Assembly: GCF_028745505.1 (NCBI RefSeq)
Contig: NZ_JAQZZL010000001.1
Location: 2,477,818-2,541,817, forward strand
From: Lentisphaera marina
GTDB taxonomy: Bacteria > Verrucomicrobiota > Lentisphaeria > Lentisphaerales > Lentisphaeraceae
Reading direction: 5' to 3'
Length of the DNA: 64,000 nucleotides
The notes under the pieces were generated by a model. It worked only from the letters and a program-made list of their open reading frames with translations. It searched no databases and had not been told where the DNA came from. Positions within the stretch are counted from its first letter, which is position 1. Every line of letters starts with the position of its first letter. The translations under genes were made by a program, and so were the position numbers. This document shows positions 17,311 to 26,862 of this stretch, one piece after another.

Positions 17311-19494
17311 ATGTCAAAAGAATATAAACACGTAAAATATCTATGGGACGACGCAAAAGCGGCATCAATGGATGAAGTGGAACAGCTCATCTACCGTTCC
17401 AACATCCTCGGTGACGACCAGCGTATCACCAATACCGGTGGCGGTAATACTTCCGCTAAAATCATGGAAAAAGACCCTGTTTCAGGTGAAGAAGTGGAAG
17501 TTCTCTGGGTGAAAGGCTCAGGCGGTGACCTCAGAACAAGCAAAAAAGAAAACTTCGCTTCTCTCTATCAAGAAAAGCTCATTTCACTTCAGCCTATCTA
17601 TACGAACCACCCTGAATCTGGGGCAAAAACCCCTATCGAAGATCACATGGTTGGCATGTACCCACACTGTACATTCAACAATAACCCACGCGCCTCTTCA
17701 ATCGATACACCTCTTCACTCTTTCATTCCCTTCAAGCACGTTGACCACATGCACCCCAACTCGGTAATTGCTGTAGCTGCATGTAAAAACAGTGAAGCTC
17801 TTACCAAAGAAATTTTTGGTGACGATATTATCTGGACTCCCTGGCAGCGTCCGGGCTTTGACCTAGGTCTGCAACTCCAGGAAATTTGCGAAAAGCACCC
17901 CAATGCCCAAGGCGTTCTCCTTGCAGGTCACGGCATCATTAACTGGGCTGACGATAATAAAGAATGTTACGATCTATCTCTGGATTTAATCGAAAAAGCA
18001 GCTGAATTCATTGAATCAAAAGACAAAGGTGAAATGACTTTTGGTGGTGCTAAATACAAGTCACTCAACGCTAAAAAAAGAGATGATGTACTGGCCCAAA
18101 TCTTACCCTCTCTTCGCGGTCTCGTTTCCACTGAAAAGAAAATGATTGGCACTGTTCACTCAGACGAAACAATCTTGCGTTTTGTAAACTCAAATGATGC
18201 CGAACGCCTTTCTAAACTTGGGACTTCCTGCCCGGATCACTTCCTGCGCACTAAGATTCAGCCACTCTTTGTCGATTGGGATCCCGCTTCCGGCGACGTT
18301 GAAGAACTCAAACGCCTCCTTGCTGAAGGTGTGGAAGCTTACAAAGCTGACTACCAAAAATACTACGAGGCCTGTAAGCGCGATAATTCTCCTGCTATTC
18401 GTCCATCCAACCCATCCATTTGCCTTATTCCAGGCATTGGCATGGTCGCCTGGGGCAAAAATAAATCTGAAAGTCGCGTAACTGCGGAATTCTACAACTG
18501 TGCTCTTGAAGTTATGCGTGGTGCAGAAGCCATGGATGAATACGTAGCTCTTCCACAGCAGGAAGCTTTCGATATCGAATACTGGCTCTTGGAAGAAGCT
18601 AAACTTCAGCGTATGCCCGCTGAAAAAGAATTCGCTCGCAATGTTGTAGTTGTGGTAGGTGCTGGCTCAGGTATTGGTAAATCTACTGCTCATCGCGTAG
18701 CACAAGAAGGCGCACACGTTGTTTGTGTTGATCTCAACGCTGATGCTGCCCAGGAAACGGCTAATGAACTCATCGCTAAGTACGGCGTTGGTATTGGCGT
18801 TGCAGGCACTGGCCTTTCTAACTGTGGTCCTGCCATAGCCCTTGCTGGTAATATCACTTCCCGCGAAAGTGTTCAGGCAATGTACAAGGATATTATTCTG
18901 GCTTATGGTGGCATCGATAATGTTATTGTAACAGCAGGTATCTTCGTACCATCCGACACGGCTGGTTACATCCCAGATGAAAAATGGGGGCTCACTTTCG
19001 ACATCAACGTCAAAGGCCTCTTCATGGTTGCTGATGAAGGTAACAAGATTTGGAAGCAACAGGGACTCAAAGGTTCACTCGTTCTCACCACAAGTGTGAA
19101 CGCAGCAGTAGCGAAACGTGGTTCACTTGCTTACGACACGTCCAAAGCCGCGGCGAACCATCTCATTCGCGAACTCGCAGTCGATATGGCGCCACTCGTA
19201 CGTGTTAATGGTTTAGCACCTGCGACAGTCGTAAAAGGTTCATCAATGTTCCCACGTGAGCGCGTTATAGGTTCACTTGCCAAGTACAAACTTGAGTATA
19301 GTGAAGACTGGGAAACTGAGAAACTTCGCAATACTCTCGCTGAGTTCTATGCAGAGCGTACCCTCACTCAGGAGCCTATTACTCCAGAAGATCAGGCTGA
19401 ATGCGCCTACGTTCTTGCAAGTAGCATGCTCAGCAAGAGCACAGGTCAAGTGATCTCTGTAGACGGCGGTTTACACGAGGCCTTCTTGAGATAA
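17311..19494 (+). CDS. rhaD: Bifunctional rhamnulose-1-phosphate aldolase/short-chain dehydrogenase
   Basis: The protein has 727 residues. The first 400 or so are a class II aldolase that splits rhamnulose 1-phosphate into dihydroxyacetone phosphate and L-lactaldehyde; the zinc histidines are in FKHVDHMHPNSV and LLAGHGIINW. From about residue 443 comes a short-chain dehydrogenase with VVVVGAGSGIGKST (NAD loop) and the catalytic YDTSK near 608-612, expected to oxidise or reduce lactaldehyde. The fusion matches the known RhaD aldolase/alcohol dehydrogenase family. A strong terminator follows at 19505-19540. Confidence 0.93.
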   Translation: MSKEYKHVKYLWDDAKAASMDEVEQLIYRSNILGDDQRITNTGGGNTSAKIMEKDPVSGEEVEVLWVKGSGGDLRTSKKENFASLYQEKLISLQPIYTNHPESGAKTPIEDHMVGMYPHCTFNNNPRASSIDTPLHSFIPFKHVDHMHPNSVIAVAACKNSEALTKEIFGDDIIWTPWQRPGFDLGLQLQEICEKHPNAQGVLLAGHGIINWADDNKECYDLSLDLIEKAAEFIESKDKGEMTFGGAKYKSLNAKKRDDVLAQILPSLRGLVSTEKKMIGTVHSDETILRFVNSNDAERLSKLGTSCPDHFLRTKIQPLFVDWDPASGDVEELKRLLAEGVEAYKADYQKYYEACKRDNSPAIRPSNPSICLIPGIGMVAWGKNKSESRVTAEFYNCALEVMRGAEAMDEYVALPQQEAFDIEYWLLEEAKLQRMPAEKEFARNVVVVVGAGSGIGKSTAHRVAQEGAHVVCVDLNADAAQETANELIAKYGVGIGVAGTGLSNCGPAIALAGNITSRESVQAMYKDIILAYGGIDNVIVTAGIFVPSDTAGYIPDEKWGLTFDINVKGLFMVADEGNKIWKQQGLKGSLVLTTSVNAAVAKRGSLAYDTSKAAANHLIRELAVDMAPLVRVNGLAPATVVKGSSMFPRERVIGSLAKYKLEYSEDWETEKLRNTLAEFYAERTLTQEPITPEDQAECAYVLASSMLSKSTGQVISVDGGLHEAFLR

Positions 19495-19504
19495 AAAAAG
19501 ATTC

Positions 19505-19540
19505 AAATCACCCTCTTCCAAACAGAGGGTGATTTTTTTA
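19505..19540 (+). terminator. Rho-independent terminator after rhaI-rhaD
   Basis: A 12-bp perfect stem (aaatcaccctct / agagggtgattt, 19505-19516 and 19524-19535) with a 7-base loop is followed by a T run. It lies 10 bp after the aldolase-dehydrogenase stop and separates it from the DeoR gene, which may therefore be read at a lower level or from its own promoter. Confidence 0.92.
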
Positions 19541-19576
19541 AGACTCTAAGTATTTTAGCAAAAAAAGGAACCCTAA

Positions 19577-20344
19577 ATGTCAGTGACTGCCGACTTACGC
19601 CATAAAAACATTATTGATTTTTTAAAACTCAATGGAGAATCAAAAGTCATTGATCTCGCCAATGAGTTTCACGTTACAGAAGAAACAATTCGGCGTGATC
19701 TTGGTAAGTTGGAAAATGATGGCAAGCTTATCCGCAAACATGGCGGTGCCATCCTGCAGGATCAAAACTTTTTAGTTGAACAGAGTTTTGAACAGCGACA
19801 AATACAAAACATTAAAGAAAAAACCAGTATTGCAGAACACGCAATAAAGCTGATCTCTGAAGGTGAAACCATCTTTATGGATGGCAGTACAACCACTTGG
19901 CAAATGTCAAAAATCCTTCCCGATATTAAAGTTACTGTGATCACTGATTCCTTAAGAGTTTTCGTAAACCTGGCAAATCATAAAAATATTACTCTCATTT
20001 CAATTGGCGGCACATTGTGGCCCAGTACCCAAACTCTTGTGGGACCAACGGCTATCAGTACCATACAGAATTACTTTGTCGATAAATACTTCTTTTCCTG
20101 CCAAGGGATTGAAAAAGACTGGGGAATTAGTGATAATAACAACGACGTAGCGTCAGTTAAGAGTGCGATGATCGCAAATTCTGATAAGAAAATCCTCCTA
20201 GTCGATCACAGTAAGCTGCAAAAGAAATCTTTGGTCCGCTTTGCCGTTCTCGACCAAATCGATCAGCTCATCACTGACAGCAAGTGCCCAAAAAACATCA
20301 TTAAAAGTTTTCAAAGCCAAATAAATACCATCACAGCTGTGTAA
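19577..20344 (+). CDS. DeoR-family transcriptional regulator of the rhamnose locus
   Basis: The protein has 255 residues. The N-terminal DeoR helix-turn-helix is at about 6-56 (KVIDLANEFHVTEETIRRDLGKLENDGKLIRKHGGA, in two halves). The C-terminal DeoRC sugar-phosphate sensor domain follows (EGETIFMDGSTTTWQM, VTVITDSLRVFVNLA, KILLVDHSKL). Such regulators respond to phosphorylated sugars, here probably rhamnulose 1-phosphate. It lies 82 bp after the aldolase gene beyond a terminator. Likely target: the divergent region at 15690-15986. The start ATG has aaaaaggaa 8-9 bases upstream. Confidence 0.92.
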   Translation: MSVTADLRHKNIIDFLKLNGESKVIDLANEFHVTEETIRRDLGKLENDGKLIRKHGGAILQDQNFLVEQSFEQRQIQNIKEKTSIAEHAIKLISEGETIFMDGSTTTWQMSKILPDIKVTVITDSLRVFVNLANHKNITLISIGGTLWPSTQTLVGPTAISTIQNYFVDKYFFSCQGIEKDWGISDNNNDVASVKSAMIANSDKKILLVDHSKLQKKSLVRFAVLDQIDQLITDSKCPKNIIKSFQSQINTITAV

Positions 20345-20346
20345 AT

Positions 20347-21249
20347 TTACTCCCGTTCAATTGTCAGTAGCGCACTGTCTATGAGTTTTAGGGCGGTGGT
20401 AATGCTGCCATCTGGGTAGTAGGCTTGCCAGCTCTCATCCAGCTCATCGTATTTTGAATAGCCCATGAGTTCAAAAACCTGAAAGGCTGTGGGGTATTTG
20501 TTATCAATCTCCACTCTGTAAATGAGACTGGGTTGATCTTTGTAAGATTCATTGCCATCACCGGGCTGATTAACTTCTATCACCAGGTAAAAGGGCTCCT
20601 CATTTCTTTCGGGTAAAATATAATCCCGTGGGTCAAAGGAGCTATTGGGCGTCGCTCCGCTGACAGATAAGAGTTCTCCATCGTTTTCTTCGGCTTCTTT
20701 TTTGGCTTTCTCGTATTCCTCAACTTTCCAGGTCCAAAAAGGCAGGCCGTCAGTATTTTGCGTACTGTGCAAAGTTTTGATGTGATAATAAGACTGGTTC
20801 TGTAACCAGATAGCCATTTGAGGAGGTTTCTGAGTTTGATAACCCTTTCCTGCTCGCAGGTCTAACTTAAGTTTAAACTTCGGCGTTGGCGTATAATGAT
20901 AAATCATGCCCTGATCATTCATGACAAAACGATCTTGGGCAGCCCCTAGATTGTTGCTTAATCCCAAGACCGATTGAACTGGCTTGGGTTGCCAAATAAA
21001 GAGCACGGTCAAACTCGCGGTAATACTCAAAGTCAACAACAAATTCTTGGGATGAAAGCTTTTTTTCAAACCTTTAAAATTATGCTTAACATGCAAATAA
21101 ATGAGTAAAATGAAGAAAAATCCCATAAGAGAATGCAGACCTGTGGTTTTAATAGAAAAGGGTCTGAAATAAGCCAATAAGCCCGAAATAACCAGCACTA
21201 AAAAAGTGCTGGCTACCAGGAGATTTACGAGTTGTTTTTGCTTTTTCAA
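20347..21249 (-). CDS. DUF4405-like membrane protein with extracytoplasmic domain
   Basis: The protein has 300 residues. Two or three membrane helices lie in the first 105 residues (LLVASTFLVLVISGLLAYF; GFFFILLIYLHVKHNF; LLTLSITASLTVLFIW), with conserved His residues (LHSLMG, YLHVKHNF) placed as in DUF4405 b-type heme proteins. The remaining 190 residues form a soluble domain resembling DUF2271-like Tat proteins. Its ATG overlaps the stop of the FAD oxidoreductase by four bases, so it may pass electrons to or from that enzyme. It converges on the DeoR gene with 2 bp between stops and no terminator seen. Confidence 0.7.
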   Translation of the reverse strand: MKKQKQLVNLLVASTFLVLVISGLLAYFRPFSIKTTGLHSLMGFFFILLIYLHVKHNFKGLKKSFHPKNLLLTLSITASLTVLFIWQPKPVQSVLGLSNNLGAAQDRFVMNDQGMIYHYTPTPKFKLKLDLRAGKGYQTQKPPQMAIWLQNQSYYHIKTLHSTQNTDGLPFWTWKVEEYEKAKKEAEENDGELLSVSGATPNSSFDPRDYILPERNEEPFYLVIEVNQPGDGNESYKDQPSLIYRVEIDNKYPTAFQVFELMGYSKYDELDESWQAYYPDGSITTALKLIDSALLTIERE

Positions 21250-23072
21250 ATCTTCTCTTTAACAGGTGTTATTTCAAGACCATCCACAATCACAAAACCT
21301 TGGGTTCCGCCATTTGTGATAAGAACTTTGGCTTCGTCCTGTATATCAAACTCACCTAAAACGAAACCACCATCATCGCTCACCTGTTGATTAACTGTCA
21401 CATTATAAACCTGATCACCAATATTTAGCTTCACAGGAACATTGTTAGCGCGAGTCTCGTGAGTACTATAAAAGAGTTTTATGGCATACTTACCTGGCTT
21501 CTCAACTTTCACATTAAATGTCAAAGAGTTTTCGCCCTTAGATTTGTTATCATCATGTAAATAACTAGAGCCAATCGCAGGTGTATAACTGCTTCCCTTA
21601 GCCCAGCTTCCAACTGCTTGAGCTGCCGCTGCATCGACCAAAATCTTTCCACCTTTCATGGTTTGAGCTTCATTAGTCTTCGGTTTAGCATCCTGAAGTT
21701 CACCGATGACAATGGCATTATGCTTTTTGAGTTCAGTTCGGATTTCAGCTAAATCAACATCACCGGGAGTGATACCTTTTTTGGCTGCAAGTACGGCTGT
21801 TACAGCAGTCGCCTGTCCCATAGCCATACAACTTGCTTGAACACGCGCAGCCGAATTGGCTAAACGATCACTGGAAACACAACGTCCAGCCACCATGAAG
21901 TTTTTCGATCCTTTAGGGATGAGGCAGCTTCTTGGGATAGTTGGATAAGTACCCGGTTTTAACTTCTTAGGTTTCACACCACCCTTTTCATGTAAATCAA
22001 TAGGGTAAAAAGAGTAGCAGAGAGAATCCTTAAACACTCGTCCACTTGTATAATCATTTACCGTTAGCACTCGCTCACCTTTGATGCGGTAAGTTTCTCT
22101 GCTAGCTGTTTCGGTCATCATGCGATCAATGCTCGCTTTTTCACATCCAGGGATCGTTTTAAGAAATTTAAGCATTCGCAAAATTGACTTTCGACCCGAA
22201 AGATTTGTCTGAGTTTGTGTTGCTGCTGTAGATGAATCCGCTCCGTAAACGTGATTTACATTGCCTCTGGTACTACCGATCGGTTGCATAGGATTGCCAC
22301 CCCAAGTATCGCCTGGCTGTAGTCGGCCATCCTTGATGGCCTCATCATACATCTGCTGAATTTTCTTTCTATTTTTATTAACCACAGCGTGATTAAAACC
22401 TTTGTAGATAACAACGTGAGTTCCAGGCTGGCGAGTTTCTTCTCGCATGCGTTCCATTCCTAACATACCTGCAACAGTAGCTCCTCCAGTACAATCGATG
22501 ATTTGCTTACAGCGCAACTGGTAACTAACTCCTTGACCAACAACATCAACTAGCCAGCCATCAGCTGTATCAGTCACTTTTTCGGGAAATTGATAATAAG
22601 CCAGTGAAACGCCTGCATCGAGACAAGCCTCTTCAGCTAAGAGAGAATAAAGCTGACCATTGATATCAACGTGATAATACACATGACCTTTATTGGCTAC
22701 AGAGAAATCCTGAAGTGGCTTACAATCTATTTCGCGAGTTTTTTTTGCCAGTTCCCAGCCAATACCTGAAATAAGTTGTTTACCCCAGGCATGAAACAAA
22801 CCAGGAAAACAAACTCCACCAGTTGTGGTTGTCCCCCCCAGCTGTGAGTTACGTTCCAGGAGCACCGTCTTAGCGCCCATACGTCCAGCCTGAATGGCCG
22901 CAACGTGACCAGCTGAACCGCCACCCACGACTAAAACGTCCACATCAAGTATATCCGGACTTTCTTTACTCTGCGTTGGCAGGTTCTTTGCATCCGCTTT
23001 AAAAACTAATCCGGAAGAAGCAAGAATTGCGGTTCCCGCAATCTGGGCTTTGAAAAATTTACGGCGATCCAT
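21246..23072 (-). CDS. FAD-dependent oxidoreductase with C-terminal beta-sandwich domain
   Basis: The protein has 608 residues. A Tat-like signal (DRRKFFKAQIAGTAILASSG) is followed by the FAD dinucleotide motif VLVVGGGSAGHVAA (GGGSAG at 50-55) and the PF12831 'FAD_oxidored' body to about residue 460 (GGTTTTGGVCFPGLFHAWG, AGRCVSSDRLANSAARVQA). From about 475 to the end is an extra sandwich domain resembling golvesin/xanthan-lyase C-terminal modules (GKYAIKLFYSTHETRANNVPV, FVIVDGLEITPV). The adjacent paralogue lacks that domain. It is likely exported and acts on a glycan-derived substrate. The shared stretches with the paralogue include 116 identical bases (21688-21803). Confidence 0.85.
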   Translation of the reverse strand: MDRRKFFKAQIAGTAILASSGLVFKADAKNLPTQSKESPDILDVDVLVVGGGSAGHVAAIQAGRMGAKTVLLERNSQLGGTTTTGGVCFPGLFHAWGKQLISGIGWELAKKTREIDCKPLQDFSVANKGHVYYHVDINGQLYSLLAEEACLDAGVSLAYYQFPEKVTDTADGWLVDVVGQGVSYQLRCKQIIDCTGGATVAGMLGMERMREETRQPGTHVVIYKGFNHAVVNKNRKKIQQMYDEAIKDGRLQPGDTWGGNPMQPIGSTRGNVNHVYGADSSTAATQTQTNLSGRKSILRMLKFLKTIPGCEKASIDRMMTETASRETYRIKGERVLTVNDYTSGRVFKDSLCYSFYPIDLHEKGGVKPKKLKPGTYPTIPRSCLIPKGSKNFMVAGRCVSSDRLANSAARVQASCMAMGQATAVTAVLAAKKGITPGDVDLAEIRTELKKHNAIVIGELQDAKPKTNEAQTMKGGKILVDAAAAQAVGSWAKGSSYTPAIGSSYLHDDNKSKGENSLTFNVKVEKPGKYAIKLFYSTHETRANNVPVKLNIGDQVYNVTVNQQVSDDGGFVLGEFDIQDEAKVLITNGGTQGFVIVDGLEITPVKEKI

Positions 23073-23173
23073 AATAACTTCCTTTTATTGTATGTTAAAT
23101 ACAAAAATGTGATTTAAGCGATTCTATATTTTCTTAGTCTAAACTTATATGTTTTTTGATTCTTTATCCTAAC

Positions 23174-24562
23174 TTAGGCATCCTGAAGTTCACCGATGAC
23201 AATGGCATTATGCTTTTTGAGTTCAGTTCGGATTTCAGCTAAATCAACATCACCGGGAGTGATACCTTTTTTGGCTGCAAGTACGGCTGTTACCGCAGTC
23301 GCCTGCCCCATGGCCATACAAGTAGCCTGGACGCGTGCTGCGGAATTCGCTAAACGATCACTTGAAAGGCAACGACCTGCCACCATGAAGTTTTTCGACC
23401 CTTTTGGGATGAGACAACTTCTAGGAATGGTTGGGTATGTACCTGGTTTTAATTTTTTGGGTTTAACTCCATTTTCATCATGCAAATCTATGGGATAAAA
23501 AGAGTAACAGAGTGAGTCTTTAAATACTCGGCCACTAGTGTAATCATTTACCGTTAGCACTCGCTCACCTTTGATGCGGTAAGTTTCGCGACTGGCCGTT
23601 TCGGTCATCATGCGATCAATGCTCGCTTTTTCACCACCGGGAATTGTTTTGAGGAATTTGAGCATGCGCAAAATCGACTTCCTGCCCGCAAGATTGGTTT
23701 GGGTTTGCGTTGCTGCAGTAGATGAATCCGCCCCAAAGATGTGATTGCAATTACCACTTTTACTTCGAATAGGCTGAAAAGCATTTCCTCCCCAAGTGTC
23801 ACCTTTCTTCAGGCGGCCTTCTTTAAGGGCCACTTTATACATTTCTTGAATTTTCTTTTTGTTTTTATTCACCACAGCCATATCAAAACCCTTATAGATG
23901 ACAGAGTGAGTCCCAGGTTGACGCTCCTCGCCACGCATGCGCTCCATACCCAACATTCCCGCCACCGTTGCACCACCAGAACAATCGATAATTTGCTTGC
24001 AACGCAATTGATAACGTACGCCCTGACCGACCACATCTACGAGCCAGCCATCAGCGGTCTCAGAAACTTTTTCAGGAAACTGATAATAAGCTAAAGAGAC
24101 ACCCGCGTCGAGGCAGGCTTCTTCGGCTAAGAGAGAATAAAGCTGACCATTAATATTTACGTGATAATAAACGTGCCCTTTGTTAGCTACAGAGAAGTCC
24201 TGAAGGGGCTTACAATCGACTTCACGTGATTTTTTAACCAGCTCCCAACCAATACCAGAGATAAGCTGTTTACCCCAAGCGTGAAAGAGGCCAGGGAAGC
24301 AAACGCCACCAGTCGTGGTTGTACCGCCCAGCTGTGAGTTACGTTCAAGAAGAACTGTTTTTGCCCCCATGCGTCCAGCCTGAATAGCGGCCACGTGACC
24401 AGCCGAACCACCGCCCACAACTAACACATCTACATCCAGCATATCCGGACTTTCTCCACTCGGCGTCGGCAGGTTCTGTGCATCCGCTTTAAAAACTAAG
24501 CCCGAAGAAGCTAAGATTGCAGTACCTGCGATTTTTGATTTTAAAAACTGGCGACGATCCAT
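23174..24562 (-). CDS. FAD-dependent oxidoreductase, short paralogue
   Basis: The protein has 462 residues and closely matches the first 462 of its downstream neighbour, with the same Tat-like signal (DRRQFLKSKIAGTAILASSG) and GGGSAG FAD loop. It stops right after ELQDA, where the paralogue runs on into its sandwich domain. DNA identity is patchy: 23178-23293 is perfectly identical to 21688-21803, while neighbouring parts differ at most synonymous sites, which points to gene conversion. The catalytic body looks complete, so it may be active without the extra domain. It lies 101 bp upstream of the longer gene. Confidence 0.83.
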   Translation of the reverse strand: MDRRQFLKSKIAGTAILASSGLVFKADAQNLPTPSGESPDMLDVDVLVVGGGSAGHVAAIQAGRMGAKTVLLERNSQLGGTTTTGGVCFPGLFHAWGKQLISGIGWELVKKSREVDCKPLQDFSVANKGHVYYHVNINGQLYSLLAEEACLDAGVSLAYYQFPEKVSETADGWLVDVVGQGVRYQLRCKQIIDCSGGATVAGMLGMERMRGEERQPGTHSVIYKGFDMAVVNKNKKKIQEMYKVALKEGRLKKGDTWGGNAFQPIRSKSGNCNHIFGADSSTAATQTQTNLAGRKSILRMLKFLKTIPGGEKASIDRMMTETASRETYRIKGERVLTVNDYTSGRVFKDSLCYSFYPIDLHDENGVKPKKLKPGTYPTIPRSCLIPKGSKNFMVAGRCLSSDRLANSAARVQATCMAMGQATAVTAVLAAKKGITPGDVDLAEIRTELKKHNAIVIGELQDA

Positions 24563-25004
24563 AATATTTTCCTTCTTATTTAAACTAAATAAATCAAATT
24601 ATTCAAGTAAGAGTTCGAGCTCTCACCTATTCATTCTTAGATCAGTATTATCGCGCTAAGCCATAATCTTACAGCAAAATGAAATTTTTTGGAAAATTTA
24701 TATGCCCACAGCTATAGGGGGGGGGGGCAATAACGATTTCCTTAGAATGTAAGAAATTGTTCGGCCGGACCTACGGCCCTATGTTTTGTATTTAATTCAT
24801 GCAGCTGGCGCTGCATGCTATTATCGACCGGACCTACGGCCCTAGAGCTTGATAAACGCATTGAGGAAGAGTAAAGAAGTTTTCTATCATAACAAACGTT
24901 CAAGGGCTGGAAGCCCGAACTATGCCAGCGTGGGGCATAGCCCCACGAATAAAGTTCAACCAAAATTTCAAGGGCTGAAAGCCCGATCGAATAAGACACA
25001 GAAC
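24563..25004. repeat. Intergenic palindrome cluster with G11 run
   Basis: A run of 11 G lies at 24717-24727. It is followed by ordered small palindromes: ggccg-N6-cggcc (24763-24778), catgcagc-tggc-gctgcatg (24798-24817), a second ccggacctacggcccta (24828-24844), gggct-gga-agccc (24904-24916), tatgcc/ggcata and cgtgggg/ccccacg (24921-24947), and a second gggct-gaa-agccc (24972-24984). A related copy of the first part lies at 52021-52093. No protein is convincing here. It looks like a dispersed non-coding repeat family. Confidence 0.75.
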
Positions 25005-25895
25005 TCATTCTTTTGAGCTTAGTTTGAGTTCAATTCGACGTCGACGCACTTCTTTGACAAAACAAGCGTAAAGCCATTTTCCATCAGGACTAATGCGCAC
25101 ATAATTGCAACGGGAGTCCTGTACCGGAGAAGGGATAAGTATGATAGATTCTCTTTTATCCTTGCTATGGGGCTCGACAATCTGTATGCCTAGAGCTGTT
25201 CCGGCAACGAGTTTACCATTGGGTAAAACCTGCATGCCATCTAAGAGGCCCCTGCCATTTGATGGGACGGCCAAGACATAGGCCACCTCAGCTTCATCTT
25301 CAACTTTTCCAAAGTCATTAATCGGAAAAGCATAAATAGTATCTGCAAAAAATGCGGCAACTAACAGGGTCTTTTTATAGGGACTTAAAGTCAATCCGTT
25401 GGGCCTAAATTTAAGAGAGAGGGCCAAGCTGCGTTTTTTAGATTTTCCATCCAGTCGCCAGATGCTATGGGTTTTTGGATCCGTATAAAATAATGTTCCA
25501 TCATCGAGAATAGCCAAGTCATTTGAGTGAGCCCCTACTCCGTGAACTTTTGCTTCCCAAGTTGATGTGTTCCAAGATGCTATAGCATCACGAGCACAGC
25601 CGTAAAGCCGGCCATCGGGCCCGAAAGCGATGCCATTAGCGACCCCGGTATCAGCCACTACGAGAGTTTTTTGATTACTTTCTCGATCAATCTTAAAAAG
25701 CTGACTACGTGGGACATCAGTAAAATAAAAGTTCCCTTCTGAATCCCAGGCCATGCCCTCGGCATATTTGTGGCCGACAGATAAGACTTCCCATTGAGAG
25801 CCTTTAGCAAAAACAAGATCATCCGCACCCCATAACAGAGACTTAGAGAGAAAAAGAATGATGAAGATAAATTTTGTATTCATAAATACGCCCAT
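25005..25895 (-). CDS. SMP-30/gluconolactonase/LRE-like secreted beta-propeller
   Basis: The protein has 296 residues with a signal peptide (ATG at 25883, or 25895 twelve bases earlier; no clear ribosome site decides). Propeller segments are EGMAWDSEGNFYFTDVP, NGIAFGPDGRLYGCA, HSNDLAILDDGTLFYTDP and RPNGLTLSPYKKTLLVA, with the Glu and Asn/Asp metal ligands of the SMP-30 family in these loops. It may hydrolyse a sugar lactone outside the cytoplasm, fitting nearby oxidoreductases that could make one. Its last codons run into the palindrome cluster. Confidence 0.87.
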   Translation of the reverse strand: MGVFMNTKFIFIILFLSKSLLWGADDLVFAKGSQWEVLSVGHKYAEGMAWDSEGNFYFTDVPRSQLFKIDRESNQKTLVVADTGVANGIAFGPDGRLYGCARDAIASWNTSTWEAKVHGVGAHSNDLAILDDGTLFYTDPKTHSIWRLDGKSKKRSLALSLKFRPNGLTLSPYKKTLLVAAFFADTIYAFPINDFGKVEDEAEVAYVLAVPSNGRGLLDGMQVLPNGKLVAGTALGIQIVEPHSKDKRESIILIPSPVQDSRCNYVRISPDGKWLYACFVKEVRRRRIELKLSSKE

Positions 25896-26095
25896 ATTAT
25901 TTTATGCAAAAACTCAGCCTCCTACCAACTTAGGTCAAAGGGAGTCAATTAAATATAAAAAACACCTTGATGACTAAAAGTCTTAAACTAAATCATCAAA
26001 ATCTATAAGTGTTTCCGCGAGAAGCAATGAATATAAAAAATACTAAGAAGGAATTTATGATATGTAGCAAGAGACTCATTTGGAATCAAAATTAC

Positions 26096-26746
26096 TTAAT
26101 CGAGTTCTCCGAAATACTTATTCCAAGCATCAGGCCCGGCATCGAAATCACCGGGTTCGATGCGTACACTACCATCGAACCAATTAACATTTGATTTGCC
26201 TAAACTGCTGCTAGAGCCATGCCAGCGAAAGAGAGGCTTACTTATACCAGGATTATATAAAAATTCTTTGAAGATTGAATTTGTAGTAATATCGGCAAAA
26301 TAGACTTTGTTGGCCGAATCAACGATTTCATTTAATTTACGATTGCCACGAGTTTCCCTAGTCGCGTGGGGAACAGTAAGTCCATTAACGCCATAAGATG
26401 TGTATAGGTAAGCCGCTTGAGATGTGCCGGCTAAGCTGCCTAGGCTAGGACAGTGATATAAACCGGATTTAGTTGCTTGTGTAATATATCTATCAGTACC
26501 ACTATAATTCACCAAAGTACCGGTAAAACCTGGATTGGAATGACTCCAGTCTAGAGCTACCGTCCATTGATCATTGTCATCTGAGGCCATGGAGGCAAAT
26601 TGGCCAATTTGTTTGAGGTTACTTTTACAAACAGCTGACTTAGATTTCTCCCTAGCATTGCTTAAGCTAGGTAGCAACATCGATGCAATGATGCCGATAA
26701 TAGCAACCACAACCAATAACTCAACTAATGTAAATTTTTGTTTCAT
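26096..26746 (-). CDS. Pseudopilin with DUF1559-like tail, duplicate 1
   Basis: The protein has 216 residues. A type IV prepilin-like N-terminus (KQKFTLVELLVVVAIIGIIA) has the Glu at +5 of the mature chain and is cut by a prepilin peptidase. The body has the [10 protein letters not shown] segment and ends in the NWFDGSVR 'H-X9-DG' type motif of PVC pseudopilins. It is nearly identical to the copy at 27193-27837 after about residue 30. Such proteins may be minor pilins of a type II secretion-like machine. Its promoter region holds a TGATATATTGATTT site at 26819-26834. Confidence 0.88.
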   Translation of the reverse strand: MKQKFTLVELLVVVAIIGIIASMLLPSLSNAREKSKSAVCKSNLKQIGQFASMASDDNDQWTVALDWSHSNPGFTGTLVNYSGTDRYITQATKSGLYHCPSLGSLAGTSQAAYLYTSYGVNGLTVPHATRETRGNRKLNEIVDSANKVYFADITTNSIFKEFLYNPGISKPLFRWHGSSSSLGKSNVNWFDGSVRIEPGDFDAGPDAWNKYFGELD

Positions 26747-26818
26747 GTACAGTACCTATAAAAATAAATGAATATATCAATATATAAATACTATATAACA
26801 AAGCCAGGGTGCTGTAAA

Positions 26819-26834
26819 TATGATATATTGATTT
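26819..26834 (+). promoter_or_regulatory. Candidate tandem operator before pseudopilin 1
   Basis: The two 8-mers TATGATAT and ATTGATTT lie head to tail, 73 bp upstream of the pseudopilin start. They match the repeat seen before six other transcription units or sites in this region. An ATCATAT continues on the right to give a partial palindrome. Confidence 0.5.
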
Positions 26835-26862
26835 ATCATATAAATCGTGGGTGTAAGTGAGT

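Noticed and set aside
14292..19494. Bacterial microcompartment for rhamnose, as known in Planctomycetes and Verrucomicrobia
   Set aside because: No shell-protein gene is present in the window. The pathway may still feed one elsewhere, but nothing here shows it.
24763..24984. Possible CRISPR array
   Set aside because: The repeats are short palindromes of different kinds without equal spacers, and no cas genes are near.
24742..25008. 88-residue ORF on the minus strand
   Set aside because: It is made of the palindrome cluster and contains no family trace; repeats explain the open frame.
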